In this document: positions 21,467 through 31,500 of the stretch, piece by piece | Layout of the letters: each line of letters starts with the position of its first letter | Position numbering within the stretch: the first letter of the stretch is position 1 | Virus record (IMG/VR): IMGVR_UViG_3300005826_000294 | Span: 1-64,000 of that record | Source: a virus | Direction: 5' to 3' (one strand) | DNA length: 64,000 bases | Notes under the pieces: generated by a model | What the model saw: only the letters and a program-made list of their open reading frames with translations | Told to the model about the DNA's origin: nothing | Databases searched by the model: none | Made by a program: the position numbers and the translations under genes

Positions 21467-22101
21467 GATTTTATAATTTCATACACATCTCTATAAGCTG
21501 GATTTGGGTCATTTAAACAGTTAAGATCTTGACTTGACCATTCTTTTAGCTCTTTCTTTATACTTTTAAAAGGCCACATATAATAATATGCTGAAGATGT
21601 GAATTTATCAACATATAAATCTTCATTGATATTCCATCCCAACCAATTACGAACCTTTAAACTCATTCCATATCCTCTTAATTCCGCCTTTTTTCGAAAT
21701 GGAGCTGGAAGAGGAGATAATGTAAGAAGAAATAAAAGAAATAAAAGAAACCAAGGAGAAATAAATGCTAAAACAGAAAATAGAGAAAAAATTGCTAAAA
21801 CCTGAGGAAATAAATAACCTAAAATAAATTTAGAAGGATTTTCCTTATAATCCATAATATGAACATATTCATGAGCTAATGTTAAAAAAGACCCTAATGG
21901 ATATTGATCAAATTTTTCTTTACTAGGCCAATATACTTTTGTTCCAATAGTAGTAATATAATCATTCATAAAACCTTTATTAAAGAAAAGCAATTTCCCG
22001 AGACATTTCATAAATAAACTTTTATCTTTAAATTTAATATCAAAACTAGGAACTCTTTCTTTTATTTTTGTTTGTAAGACATCTAATCGTTGATCATTCA
22101 T
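21463..22101 (-). CDS. Membrane metallopeptidase-like protein
   Basis: 212 residues. Zinc motif HEYVH in FLTLAHEYVHIMDY (about 75-88), then two hydrophobic helices (about 98-130). The start overlaps the previous stop by 8 nt and its end overlaps the oxidoreductase gene. Probably an inner-membrane zincin; third ligand not identified. Confidence 0.72.
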   Translation of the reverse strand: MNDQRLDVLQTKIKERVPSFDIKFKDKSLFMKCLGKLLFFNKGFMNDYITTIGTKVYWPSKEKFDQYPLGSFLTLAHEYVHIMDYKENPSKFILGYLFPQVLAIFSLFSVLAFISPWFLLFLLFLLTLSPLPAPFRKKAELRGYGMSLKVRNWLGWNINEDLYVDKFTSSAYYYMWPFKSIKKELKEWSSQDLNCLNDPNPAYRDVYEIIKS

Positions 22102-22309
22102 TCGAAAACTCCTTTACCAATTCATCTCCAATCCAATTAACAAGATCAATGGTTTCATCTGATGTTAATTCTACACTAGTTGAAGTATATTTTATTTCTT
22201 CTCCAAGATGACGAGCCTGCAATATTAATGTTATTTTCCCGCCATTTAAAAGAATTACTTTTAACATACTACCATCTTCAAATTTTAAGACTTTTTCTCT
22301 CTGTGCCAA
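22094..22309 (-). CDS. Hypothetical protein
   Basis: 71 residues, TTG start with AAGGAT upstream, overlapping the previous gene by 25 nt. Alternating hydrophobic pattern (GSMLKVILLNGGKITLILQA) suggests a small beta fold; C-terminal helix acidic. No family recognised. Confidence 0.55.
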   Translation of the reverse strand: MAQREKVLKFEDGSMLKVILLNGGKITLILQARHLGEEIKYTSTSVELTSDETIDLVNWIGDELVKEFSNE

Positions 22310-22563
22310 TGTAATATCCTTGTTTTTATAACTAATGGAACAATTTGATCATATTCAAGTATTCCAGGAACTTCTTCAACTGTCACCATAGCAGTTTTAT
22401 CTAATTTTTGAATAGATTCAATTGTAAATTTATTTCTTTTTCTTCTGGACCATTCTATAAAATTTTTAGGAACCTGTCGAGATCCAAACATTAAATAAAG
22501 AGGTCTAATCTTAATTTTTCCCCCCACTTTAATATTTTTAAAATAGTCTACAAACTCAAACAT
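22285..22563 (-). CDS. Hypothetical protein
   Basis: 92 residues from ATG 22563 (GAGGTGAAG upstream); the longer frame lacks a site. Contains KVGGKIKIRPLYLMFGSRQVPKNF, then basic and beta-like segments. It follows folA in the same operon. No family recognised. Confidence 0.6.
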   Translation of the reverse strand: MFEFVDYFKNIKVGGKIKIRPLYLMFGSRQVPKNFIEWSRRKRNKFTIESIQKLDKTAMVTVEEVPGILEYDQIVPLVIKTRILHWHREKKS

Positions 22564-22604
22564 CTTCACCTCTATATTATAACCATAACGACATAAAGTC
22601 GACA

Positions 22605-23063
22605 TTATTTTTTCAAATAATTAATAAATTCGTACTTTATTCCACTTTTACTTGTTCCAGAAAACTCTTTTTCTTCATAAAACTCATTAATATTAAAATT
22701 TGGAAAAAACGTATCTCCTTCTACATTTAAATAAACTTTTGTTAAATATATTTTATCTGCTTTATTTATATAATGTTTATAAATATATGATCCTCCAATT
22801 ATAAATATATCTTCTTCAACTATTTGATTTGGGTCTGAAACAACATAAGCATCTTTAATATTAATATTACTTCTGCTAAGAACTATATTTTTTCTATCCG
22901 GTAGAGCTTTTCCTATAGACTCATATGTTTTTCTGCCCATTACAATAACTTTACCTGTTGTTAATTTTTTAAACCTTCTTAAATCTCTCGATAAATACCA
23001 TGGAATTTTTCCATTAATCCCAATTACATTATTTAAACTTACAGCCACAATTATAGAAATCAT
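22605..23063 (-). CDS. folA: Dihydrofolate reductase
   Basis: 152 residues, normal bacterial/phage length. ISIIVAVSLNNVIGINGKIPW, GKVIVMGRKTYESIG and IFIIGGSYIY are the diagnostic DHFR segments for folate and NADPH binding. ATGA overlap with thyA, so dTMP synthesis and folate recycling are co-translated. The catalytic acidic residue is not at the usual position (LSRDLRRFKK has D26-like), consistent with bacterial enzymes. Confidence 0.95.
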   Translation of the reverse strand: MISIIVAVSLNNVIGINGKIPWYLSRDLRRFKKLTTGKVIVMGRKTYESIGKALPDRKNIVLSRSNINIKDAYVVSDPNQIVEEDIFIIGGSYIYKHYINKADKIYLTKVYLNVEGDTFFPNFNINEFYEEKEFSGTSKSGIKYEFINYLKK

Positions 23064-23869
23064 ACTATCATTTCCGCCTTTATAGTTCCTTGATGTTTAT
23101 AATCAAAAAGTTTTATATCTTTCATTGTAAAATCATTTATGTCATTTATTTCTTTATTTAACCAAAGTTTGGGAAGAATTTCATAAGGAGTCCGTGATAA
23201 TTGTTCTTTTATAGCAGAAAAGTGATCATGATAAATATGAACATCTCCTAGAATATGAACAAACTCATATGGTTGTTTTCCTGTAATTTGAGAAACCATG
23301 CTTAAAAGAAGAGAATAACTGGCAATATTAAAAGGGACACCTAAAAACATATCACAGGATCTTTGATACATTGATAAAGACAACCCCTTAGATGAATTAT
23401 AAAATTGAAAAAACATATGACAAGGAGGTAAACACATATTATCAAAGTCGCTAGGGTTCCAAGCACTTACAAGAATTCTCCTATCATTTGGAGTATTCTT
23501 AATTTTGTCAATAGCAATTTGTAATTGATCTATTTTATTATCCCAATTTCTCCATTGAGTTCCATAAATCCTTCCAACATCTCCTTTAAACTCTGCTTTA
23601 TCTAACCAATAATCTGAATAAGCATTTGCATCCCAAATTTTTGATCCTAATTTATTTAATTCCCTTACATCTCTCGATCCAGAAATTAACCATAATAGTT
23701 CAGCTTTAACAGATTTAAAATATAATTTTTTAGTTGTTAAAGCAGGAAAACCATTTTGAAGATTATACCTCATTGTTAATCCAAATTTTGATCTTGTTTT
23801 ACCATTTCTACACTCTTTATCTTCTCCGTTTTGATATATATCATTTAAAACTTTCAAATATTGTTTCAT
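23060..23869 (-). CDS. thyA: Thymidylate synthase
   Basis: 269 residues, typical of ThyA. Catalytic Cys150 in CLPPCHMFFQF, phosphate-binding RRILVSAWNPSD and QRSCDMFLGVPFNIASY, and HILGDVHIYHDH near the end. Methylates dUMP to dTMP using methylene-tetrahydrofolate; the partner folA is immediately downstream with a 4-nt overlap. The upstream amidase overlaps by 4 nt. Confidence 0.96.
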   Translation of the reverse strand: MKQYLKVLNDIYQNGEDKECRNGKTRSKFGLTMRYNLQNGFPALTTKKLYFKSVKAELLWLISGSRDVRELNKLGSKIWDANAYSDYWLDKAEFKGDVGRIYGTQWRNWDNKIDQLQIAIDKIKNTPNDRRILVSAWNPSDFDNMCLPPCHMFFQFYNSSKGLSLSMYQRSCDMFLGVPFNIASYSLLLSMVSQITGKQPYEFVHILGDVHIYHDHFSAIKEQLSRTPYEILPKLWLNKEINDINDFTMKDIKLFDYKHQGTIKAEMIV

Positions 23870-24864
23870 CTTAATCCATTTTCCTTAGTAATTAAATCCA
23901 TCATGTATTCTGTTTTCTTACCCCAAATTCCATCAACAGCAAGACCAACTTTAGCTTGAAAATATTTAATAGCATTTTTAGTTTTTAATCCATATTCACC
24001 ATCAATGGGCCCTGGACTGTAACCTAATTTTTTTAACCATTCTTGCCTTTCTTCCCAAGAATCAAGTTTTAACCAAGTTGGCCCCTGATTTGGATTTTTT
24101 TCTTTTATTCCTCGAAGTAATCTATAATGATCAAATGAGATAGGATCATTTTTTGCTGTACTATTATTATAATGACAAATCAAACCACAATGGGTTTGTG
24201 GGTTGTTCATCGAGAATTTAATAATTCTTTTATTATTTGTAGGAAAATTCATATCTCCCATTTTTGGAAAAATATATTTAAGAGCTATTGCTAATCTTAT
24301 AAGAGTTTTATATTGATTATCATTATACTCATATCCTTCTGTCCAACCTTTTTGAACAAGATCAATTCTTTTTCTACGAGGAATAACTTTATATTTCTTA
24401 CAATGAACCTCATCATAGGCATCAGGAAATCTACCAGCATGGGCCCTTGAATCAATTTCAATTCCAACAGACATAGTGTTATTACTTCCTCCATGCCAAC
24501 CCTTTTCTCTAAGATCTAGGGTTTGATATAAAGTTCCATCATCATCAAGAATAAAATGAACCGACAATCTACGCTGATTATGAAGAACATTAAAAGTATC
24601 TTTTGATCTATATAATCCAGAATGATGTAAAAAAAACTGGGTCACTATTTCTTTTAATTGTTCTAAATTTGGTGTTTTCCAACTTCTTTTACTATATCTT
24701 ACTCCTTGTATAGTAGTTTTGATTTGCTTACCAGTTTTTCTATCTGTATCTATAATTACATTTTTTGATGTATCATAAGCATTAAATCCATTATCTTCAT
24801 TCCATAATATAACTCTGGTTCCAATATCATATTTTTCACCACATACAATTATTGAATTATTCAT
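23866..24864 (-). CDS. N-acetylmuramoyl-L-alanine amidase with peptidoglycan-binding domain
   Basis: 332 residues. Amidase_2-type zinc site: FFLHHSG (about 80), IEIDSRAH and THCGLICHY. The C-terminus (about 270-325) is a PG_binding_1 repeat with GYSPGPIDGEYGLKTKNAIKYFQ and VDGIWGKKTE. No signal peptide; needs a holin, not recognised here. Cleaves the amide between MurNAc and the stem peptide for lysis. Gene is coupled at both ends by ATGA overlaps. Confidence 0.88.
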   Translation of the reverse strand: MNNSIIVCGEKYDIGTRVILWNEDNGFNAYDTSKNVIIDTDRKTGKQIKTTIQGVRYSKRSWKTPNLEQLKEIVTQFFLHHSGLYRSKDTFNVLHNQRRLSVHFILDDDGTLYQTLDLREKGWHGGSNNTMSVGIEIDSRAHAGRFPDAYDEVHCKKYKVIPRRKRIDLVQKGWTEGYEYNDNQYKTLIRLAIALKYIFPKMGDMNFPTNNKRIIKFSMNNPQTHCGLICHYNNSTAKNDPISFDHYRLLRGIKEKNPNQGPTWLKLDSWEERQEWLKKLGYSPGPIDGEYGLKTKNAIKYFQAKVGLAVDGIWGKKTEYMMDLITKENGLR

Positions 24865-25901
24865 ATTTTTCTCCTACATAATTTTATCCATTCATCTTCC
24901 CATATATCAATTATATTATAATTTTCTTTTAAATTATTCTTTTTTTCAAGAGTATTTCTATATAATTCTCCAAAAGTAGTTTTTGTTATTGGGTTTATTT
25001 CATCCAAATTATATATTCTAGGGTTCCCGTGCCAAAAGTCTCCGTTAAACTCATAAACAGTGTTTGTTTTATTATCATAAGCATCAACTAAATATTGTTT
25101 ATCATTATATTTTACTAAAACTTCTCTATATTTTTTAGGTATATTCAAATAATCTAACCATTGCTGAGATATTTTAGAAACATTTGAACAACATTTGGGG
25201 CATCCACATCCTTTTAAATGATGATTAGGAGCCTGTAAAAATTCTCCATGTTTTTCACAAATAATAATAATTTTTGTATGAGAGTTTTTATAATTAACTT
25301 TTGAATAATCATATTTATGGATTTTTTTAGCTTCTTTGATAAATGATTTAGAAGTTTTCTTTTTATTATTTGAGCATTTAGAACAACCAAAACCTTTTAA
25401 ATGACTTAATGGAAGTTGGGAAAATTTACCATGTATGGGACAGATAATAGTTATTTTTGTTTTATTGTTTTTATATTCTATTTTTGAATAATCATATTTA
25501 TTCTTATGTATTATATTTGATTTAGATATAAAAACATTATCTATTACACATTTATTACATCCATATCCATTTAAATGATGTTTTGGTGTTTGTAAAAACT
25601 CTCCATGCTTTTCACAAATTATAATAACTTTTGTATAAGAATTTTTATAATTAACTTTTGAGTAATTATATTTATGTATTTTTTTAGCTTTAATAATAAA
25701 ATCTTTTGCTCTGAGTTTATCAATACCACATTTATTACATCCATGCCCATTTAAATGATGATATGGTAATTGTTCAAAATCTCCATGAATTGGGCAACCT
25801 ATTATTATTTTTGTATGAGAATTTTTATAATTAACTTTTGAGTAATCATATTTATTATGTATTTGACTTGCTTTAATAATAAAATCTTTAGTTGATCTCA
25901 T
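24861..25901 (-). CDS. Zinc-repeat homing endonuclease with Vsr-like nuclease domain
   Basis: 346 residues. Four repeats of about 60 residues, each KIHxYDYSKVNYKNSxTKI, a C-x2-H half and a GCxKC half, followed by a nuclease domain with VYEFNGDFWHGNP and IDIWEDEW. The same nuclease signature ends the proteins at 48836 and 51865, and fits the EDxHD (Vsr-like) homing endonucleases. Sits between tmk and the amidase with short overlaps at both ends, so it invaded without harming either gene. Confidence 0.8.
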   Translation of the reverse strand: MRSTKDFIIKASQIHNKYDYSKVNYKNSHTKIIIGCPIHGDFEQLPYHHLNGHGCNKCGIDKLRAKDFIIKAKKIHKYNYSKVNYKNSYTKVIIICEKHGEFLQTPKHHLNGYGCNKCVIDNVFISKSNIIHKNKYDYSKIEYKNNKTKITIICPIHGKFSQLPLSHLKGFGCSKCSNNKKKTSKSFIKEAKKIHKYDYSKVNYKNSHTKIIIICEKHGEFLQAPNHHLKGCGCPKCCSNVSKISQQWLDYLNIPKKYREVLVKYNDKQYLVDAYDNKTNTVYEFNGDFWHGNPRIYNLDEINPITKTTFGELYRNTLEKKNNLKENYNIIDIWEDEWIKLCRRKI

Positions 25902-26559
25902 CCATTAACCCATTGACCCAAATCTTTTTAGAAATAATATTAACTACTTCTTCATGAATTTGTTCAATTGTTTTTGGAGGAGAAGCATTTATAACAACAA
26001 ATCTATGCTGTTCTGCTATACTTTCCGCCAATTTTAGAAATCCATATCTCACATCTTCATGGAATTTAAACCCAGCATTTTCTATTCTGTCCCCTTCTTT
26101 ATAGATACTTTTTGCTTTTGCTCTATTAAGGCCAGTATTCACAGGAACATCAAGAATAAACGTAATATCAGGCATTACACCGTCAGTTGAGAATTCTAAA
26201 AGTAAATCTATTTTATCTCTACTAAATCCACGAATATTTTGATATACCAAAGTAGAATCCGAAAATCTATCACATATAATATGTTTATTCTCTTCAAGAG
26301 AAGGCTTTATTAAATTATTTACATGTTGGGCTCTATCGGCAAGAAATAGTAATAATTCTGATTTAGAACATATATTATTTTTTGGATTTAACAATAACTC
26401 CCTAATTTTTTTACATTCTTCAATATGTGGAGTTCCAGGTTCTTTTGTTAAGATATGTGGAATTCCTCTTTCTTTCATCCATTTAGATAAAAGTTCTGCC
26501 TGAGTAGTTTTTCCTCCTCCCTCTCCTCCCTCAAAAGAAATAAATAATCCTTTACTCAT
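25888..26559 (-). CDS. tmk: Thymidylate kinase
   Basis: 223 residues from ATG 26559 (AAGGAGTGATA upstream). P-loop GGEGGGKT (10-17), DR(F)SDSTLVYQ base/acceptor site (CDRFSDSTLVYQ) and a lid with GLNRAKAK. Phosphorylates dTMP to dTDP, downstream of ThyA. Overlaps the map gene by 8 nt and the endonuclease by 14 nt. Confidence 0.94.
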   Translation of the reverse strand: MSKGLFISFEGGEGGGKTTQAELLSKWMKERGIPHILTKEPGTPHIEECKKIRELLLNPKNNICSKSELLLFLADRAQHVNNLIKPSLEENKHIICDRFSDSTLVYQNIRGFSRDKIDLLLEFSTDGVMPDITFILDVPVNTGLNRAKAKSIYKEGDRIENAGFKFHEDVRYGFLKLAESIAEQHRFVVINASPPKTIEQIHEEVVNIISKKIWVNGLMDEIN

Positions 26560-27292
26560 TATCACTCCTTGTTAAAATCAATGGCTCATCTTCAGTAATC
26601 AAAATTGTATGCTCAAAATGAGCTGTAATATTTTCAGCTATAATATCCCATTTATTATCTGCTATTCTTAAATTCGAGCTTCCATTAATGAGCATGGGTT
26701 CTATGGCGAAAATCATATCAGGTCTTAATTTTAGATCATAATAATAATCAGGAATATTTGGAACAAAAGGTTCAGAATGAAGATTATATCTATCTATTCC
26801 ATGTCCACCATATTCTTCTGGAATAGAATATGACTTTTTACATTTATAAACTTCCTTACTAATTATACTTAATTTATTTCCAGATCTAGCTTTTTTAATT
26901 GCTGAGTATAAAGAGTTTCTACAAGCATCTATTATGTCATTATGAATATTACTAACAGATTTAGTATAAGCAGTATCACCTATAAATCCATCCAGAGTGA
27001 CCCCCAAATCAATTGAAATAATATCTTTTGGTTTTAATGGAATATCTGTTGGAATACCATGAACTAATGTATTATTTACTGAAGCACATATTGCGGCTGG
27101 AAACCCCCTATAATTTAAAAATGTAGGAACAACATTATTTTTCTTACACTCCTCTCTAGCAATTTCATCAAGTTCTTTTGTAGTTATTCCAACATCAACA
27201 TTATCAAGAAGTTTTTTTAAAATTAAACCGGCTATTTTGCCGGCTTCTTTAAATCCTTCAATTTCTTCCTTAGTTTTTAAATATACTATCAT
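26552..27292 (-). CDS. map: Type I methionine aminopeptidase
   Basis: 246 residues, GAGGAAGA upstream. Metal ligands in order: D and D in IDLGVTLDGFIGDTAYTKS, H in GGHGIDRY, E in MIFAIEPML and E in HFEHTILIT. GAGxGI-type region and HGIP substrate loop present. Removes N-terminal Met from new proteins. Its presence in a nucleotide operon of a phage is known for some large phages. Confidence 0.94.
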   Translation of the reverse strand: MIVYLKTKEEIEGFKEAGKIAGLILKKLLDNVDVGITTKELDEIAREECKKNNVVPTFLNYRGFPAAICASVNNTLVHGIPTDIPLKPKDIISIDLGVTLDGFIGDTAYTKSVSNIHNDIIDACRNSLYSAIKKARSGNKLSIISKEVYKCKKSYSIPEEYGGHGIDRYNLHSEPFVPNIPDYYYDLKLRPDMIFAIEPMLINGSSNLRIADNKWDIIAENITAHFEHTILITEDEPLILTRSDNE

Positions 27293-27298
27293 TCTTCC

Positions 27299-27535
27299 TC
27301 ATTTTTGTGTATAAATTTCCCTTAATTCAAAATTATTATCTTCAAACATTTGGGAATTATCTTCCATTAATCTATTTATTAATTCTTCATCAATTTCTTT
27401 TAAACGAATGCGAACTTTTGATATTTGTTCTCTTGTTGGTTTAGCAAATAAAAAACTATCTGTTGAATTCATTACAGCAACTAACCATATTCTTGATTGT
27501 AAAAGTTCTAACAATGAAAAATTCTTCACTTCCAT
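27299..27535 (-). CDS. Hypothetical protein, first gene of the nucleotide operon
   Basis: 78 residues from ATG 27535 with GGGAGG upstream; longer frame rejected. Helical, with LLELLQSRIWLVAVMNSTDSF and acidic C-terminal segment. Immediately downstream of a conserved 15-bp motif, so it may be a lead gene of the unit that runs through map, tmk, amidase and thyA. No family recognised. Confidence 0.6.
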   Translation of the reverse strand: MEVKNFSLLELLQSRIWLVAVMNSTDSFLFAKPTREQISKVRIRLKEIDEELINRLMEDNSQMFEDNNFELREIYTQK

Positions 27536-27561
27536 CTTACCTCCCTTTAAGTACATCAACA

Positions 27562-27576
27562 CGCAAATTGTCGACA
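27562..27576 (-). promoter_or_regulatory. Shared operon-leader motif CGCAAATTGTCGACA, copy 1
   Basis: This plus-strand 15-mer recurs at 56563-56577, both just upstream of the first gene of a long minus-strand unit. Contains the palindrome TTGTCGACAA in this copy. Operator or promoter element. Confidence 0.5.
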
Positions 27577-27623
27577 AGAATGTTATAACTACCGAAAATC
27601 ATTATTAAATTAAACTAAAATCA

Positions 27624-28541
27624 CTATTCATTTTTAATATCTCTTATTTCATTTGAAGGAATAAATCCAGACTCTTCAGTCATAAAAATAATTGCTCTAT
27701 TTCCTCCTATAGATATTTGTGTTAAACCACCATTTCCATATCCATCCGAGGTAGCTACAAATATAATACCATTTTCTTCATCTGTAGATATATCTGATAT
27801 ATTTTTAACCGACCCTCCTATACACTCATTAGGTGCTCCCCCTCCAATAATACTACAAAATGTTGAAGTTCCAGAACTATCTAATCCAGCACTATATCCA
27901 TCGGAAACTTCTTGATCAAATGCGTCAATAATAGTCATACCTATAGATTGACCTACATATATTCTTGTACCACCAGTTAAAGCTTCAGATTCTCCGCTTA
28001 CTACATGAATTGTTTTAATAATTCCCGTATCATATCCATCAGCAAATAATGGTGGAGTTGAATATCCATCATAAATGTAATCTGGAGATCTTAAATATCC
28101 ATCCCTAAAATCAGCTCCATAATATGCTTCTATTCTATTAAAAGTTCTATTAATAAGATATAAAATACCATTATCCGTTATACTTGCTTTTTCACATAAA
28201 TAACCATCAGCATATGTATTAATATCTATTTCATCTTTTATTACTTCAACACCAAATCCACCAGCTAAACCTCCCCAATACCAAAGACCCCATGGTAAAA
28301 CTCCCCAAGGAATTTCTTCCCAAGTATCATAACCACGAAGAGCATTTAATCCCATAGATGCTATTAAAAAATCATATCCATCTATATGCTTTGACATTAA
28401 ATGAGTAACACGGTTATCAGGAATTGAAGGAACACTTCCAGTATGAAAAAGTCTTTGAGAGACGGTTTGACTTTCTCCAACAGCATCTTCAATATTTATT
28501 TTAAAAATACCATAAGCATCAGAATAGTAAAGTGTATTCAT
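27624..28541 (-). CDS. Fibre/receptor-associated protein, beta-propeller-like
   Basis: 305 residues starting inside the TAATG overlap with the larger fibre gene. Repeated short blades (LYYSDAYGIFKINIED, ILYLINRTFNRIEAYYG, IIFVATSDGYGNGGLTQISIGG) suggest a six- or seven-bladed propeller. Uses the same DGYDxG/SDGY turns as its neighbours. Likely a virion surface protein. No enzyme motif. Confidence 0.65.
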   Translation of the reverse strand: MNTLYYSDAYGIFKINIEDAVGESQTVSQRLFHTGSVPSIPDNRVTHLMSKHIDGYDFLIASMGLNALRGYDTWEEIPWGVLPWGLWYWGGLAGGFGVEVIKDEIDINTYADGYLCEKASITDNGILYLINRTFNRIEAYYGADFRDGYLRSPDYIYDGYSTPPLFADGYDTGIIKTIHVVSGESEALTGGTRIYVGQSIGMTIIDAFDQEVSDGYSAGLDSSGTSTFCSIIGGGAPNECIGGSVKNISDISTDEENGIIFVATSDGYGNGGLTQISIGGNRAIIFMTEESGFIPSNEIRDIKNE

Positions 28542-31500
28542 TAAACACCTCCAAATGGAAATCCGCCAAATGGAGATCCTCCAAAACCATCAATAGAAAC
28601 AATTATATTAAAATTAAAACTCGTATCGAGTTCATTTTCCATTAGATCTTGAGCAACCACCCTAACTGTTACTATAGATGCCAAATCAAACAAGGAATCC
28701 TGCCATATTTCAATAGAAAGTTGGTGATGCTCAACATCAATTGATCCTGACCAATAATTCTGCCAACCACCATATCCTCCACTAAAAACTAAATTTCCTT
28801 CTACATATATTCTTAAACTTGTAATTTCTACAGCAGTTTCTAAATCCCTAACCTTAAAAGAAATATGTGTATTTGCTGTAGCAAAATAAGATGGAACTGG
28901 AAAAACATCTACCAATATTGGAGGGGTTGTATCCGTTATTTCTATATCTGTTGGATAATTGTAAACAGTCATAGCATCTATTCCATATTCATCAAAAATT
29001 TGTCCCCATCTATAGAAAATTGTAGAAGTATGTTTTCTAAATATATCTATACCTTTTGTTCCCCCAAGATATATTCTTTGTGAATCACTATCTATTATAT
29101 AACTATCATGCCAAGTTCTAACCATAGCATTATAATTTGTAAAAGTAGCATCTGATTTAAATGGAGCAATATTATAAGCATCCATACTAGTATTAAAACT
29201 AAATCCGTCAATATTTTTAACTTTTTGATTTATAGATAGTAGAGCAAAATCATCTCTTCCATAAAAAAGTTCCACCCATAACCTAATACTTGTATTACTT
29301 AAAACATCTACTTTTCTAGCATACATTCCATTATTAAAAACATAATTTGCTGGATTTCTTAATTCATTATTATCCAGCATATCTACATTAAAATCAACAT
29401 CAAGTGTAATTTCATATAATGAGGATTTGATACTCAAAACTTCTGGAATAATTGTTATGTTAAAAGAAAAACTTTCATCAAAATCATTACCATAAGCATC
29501 TCTACCGGTTATTCTTAATGTATGAGAACTTCCAGAAATATATTCATTTGTATTATCAATTACTAGATTATATCCATCAAATCCACCATACGTTGTTGAA
29601 CTAATTATAGAAGATAATCCATCATACGGAGAAATAAAAATATCTGGACCAGAGAAAATTAAAACTCCATCCATATAAGCATCTAAAGATGATTGTAAAA
29701 CTCCAGAAGCATCATCAAGAATATCTGTAGAAACTAAAGTATTTATTGATGCTCCTGATGTTGGACTATTATTTTCTAACCAAGGAGCTACGTAATCTAA
29801 TACTTGAAATTGCCATGTATAATCTATATAATTGTTATGTAAATCATAAGCAATTATCCTAATATTATAAATGCCATATGAATCTAAATCTGTAGAACTA
29901 TCAAGAGAAAGAAAATATCCATCATAACCATCTACTACAACATCTGTAATAGTAGAACTAATATCAAATGGAGAATAAAAAGTGTTTGGACCTGAAAAAA
30001 CTAGTGTTCCATTAACATAGGCATCTATTTTATTTATATCTACACCACTATAATCATCTAGAATATTTGCTGATATTATAGTGTCTTTCGAAGCATATTG
30101 TCCAATAGGAAATTCATCTTGTATCCAAGGAGCATTATAATCAATAACTCTAAACTGCCAATTATCATCTAATAAATTTTCGTCAAGATCACTGGCTACT
30201 ATTCTTACTGTATAAAGTTCTCCTGAATCAAAATTAGAAACATTATCTAATAAAAGATAATATCCATCATATCCATCTATGAAAGTAGGAGTGATTGTTG
30301 AAAATGTTCCATCATATGGAGATATAAAGGTGTTCGGGCCTTCAAATGCTTTTATTCCATTTACATAAGCATCAATAGAATTTATATCTACTCCGCTATA
30401 ATCATCTAAAATATCTACAGATATAATAGATCCTGGAGCAACTCCTGAACCAGTGGGAGATTGGTTTTTTAGCCAAGGTGGAGTTCCATCACCACTAATC
30501 TTAAAACTCCAATCTGTATCAACAAAATTACCATAATTGTCATATGCTACTATTCTTACAAGAACATCATCTCCAATTCCAAAATCTGATGTTTTTTCTA
30601 TAGTTAAATGATAACCGTCATATCCATCAACAATTGTTCCTAATATTGTTGATGATGTTCCATCATATGGAGATATAAAGGTGTTCGGGCCTTCAAATGC
30701 TTTTATTCCATTTACATAAGCATCAATAGAATTTATATCTACTCCGCTATAATCATCTAAAATATCTACGTCTATTAAAGTATTTGAATTTACATTAATT
30801 CCTGTTGGAGATTCATTTTCAATCCATGGGATAACATAATCTGCTACTTCAAATGACCACTCTAAACTTGATAATGGTAAAGATGGTGAATATTCTATAT
30901 AACGTAGAATTAAACCTAAAGCAGATGAGGTTTCATCCCATATATCATTATTTGAGCCTGAATATGAATATGTATTATCCCAATCACTACCATCATATTT
31001 TCTATATCTTCCATTAGCAATAAGTGCTATAGCACTACTTGGAACATCATCTCTTTGAGTAATATCAGAAGTAGAAGTTCCATATTGAACTCCTTGGTCT
31101 ACTGACCATGTGCTTCCATTATAATATAAATAATAATCACTTTCTGAACTGGGTCCAGTTACTTGGAAAAGAGCCCAACCTTCTGACCCATCTTTTGCCA
31201 TCCAAAGACCAACAATTCCATTTGATCTAATGTCTGTATCTTCATATTCTACTGAAAGTGAAGAACCATTCCATTTCCAAATCCTACCAACTAAATCTGA
31301 TCCCCCAACAAAATATCCACCAGTAATCCAAACTTCATTTTCACTAATAACTCTAACCTGTTGCCATCTCCAAGAATTACCGTCTGTAATAGAGGCAACT
31401 GAACTCCATGTTCCATTAGAATTCCTTTTTAATAATTCAACATCATCATTCCCAGAGCCAAGATATGAACGTATAGCAAAAACTGCAGAACCATCTGGTG

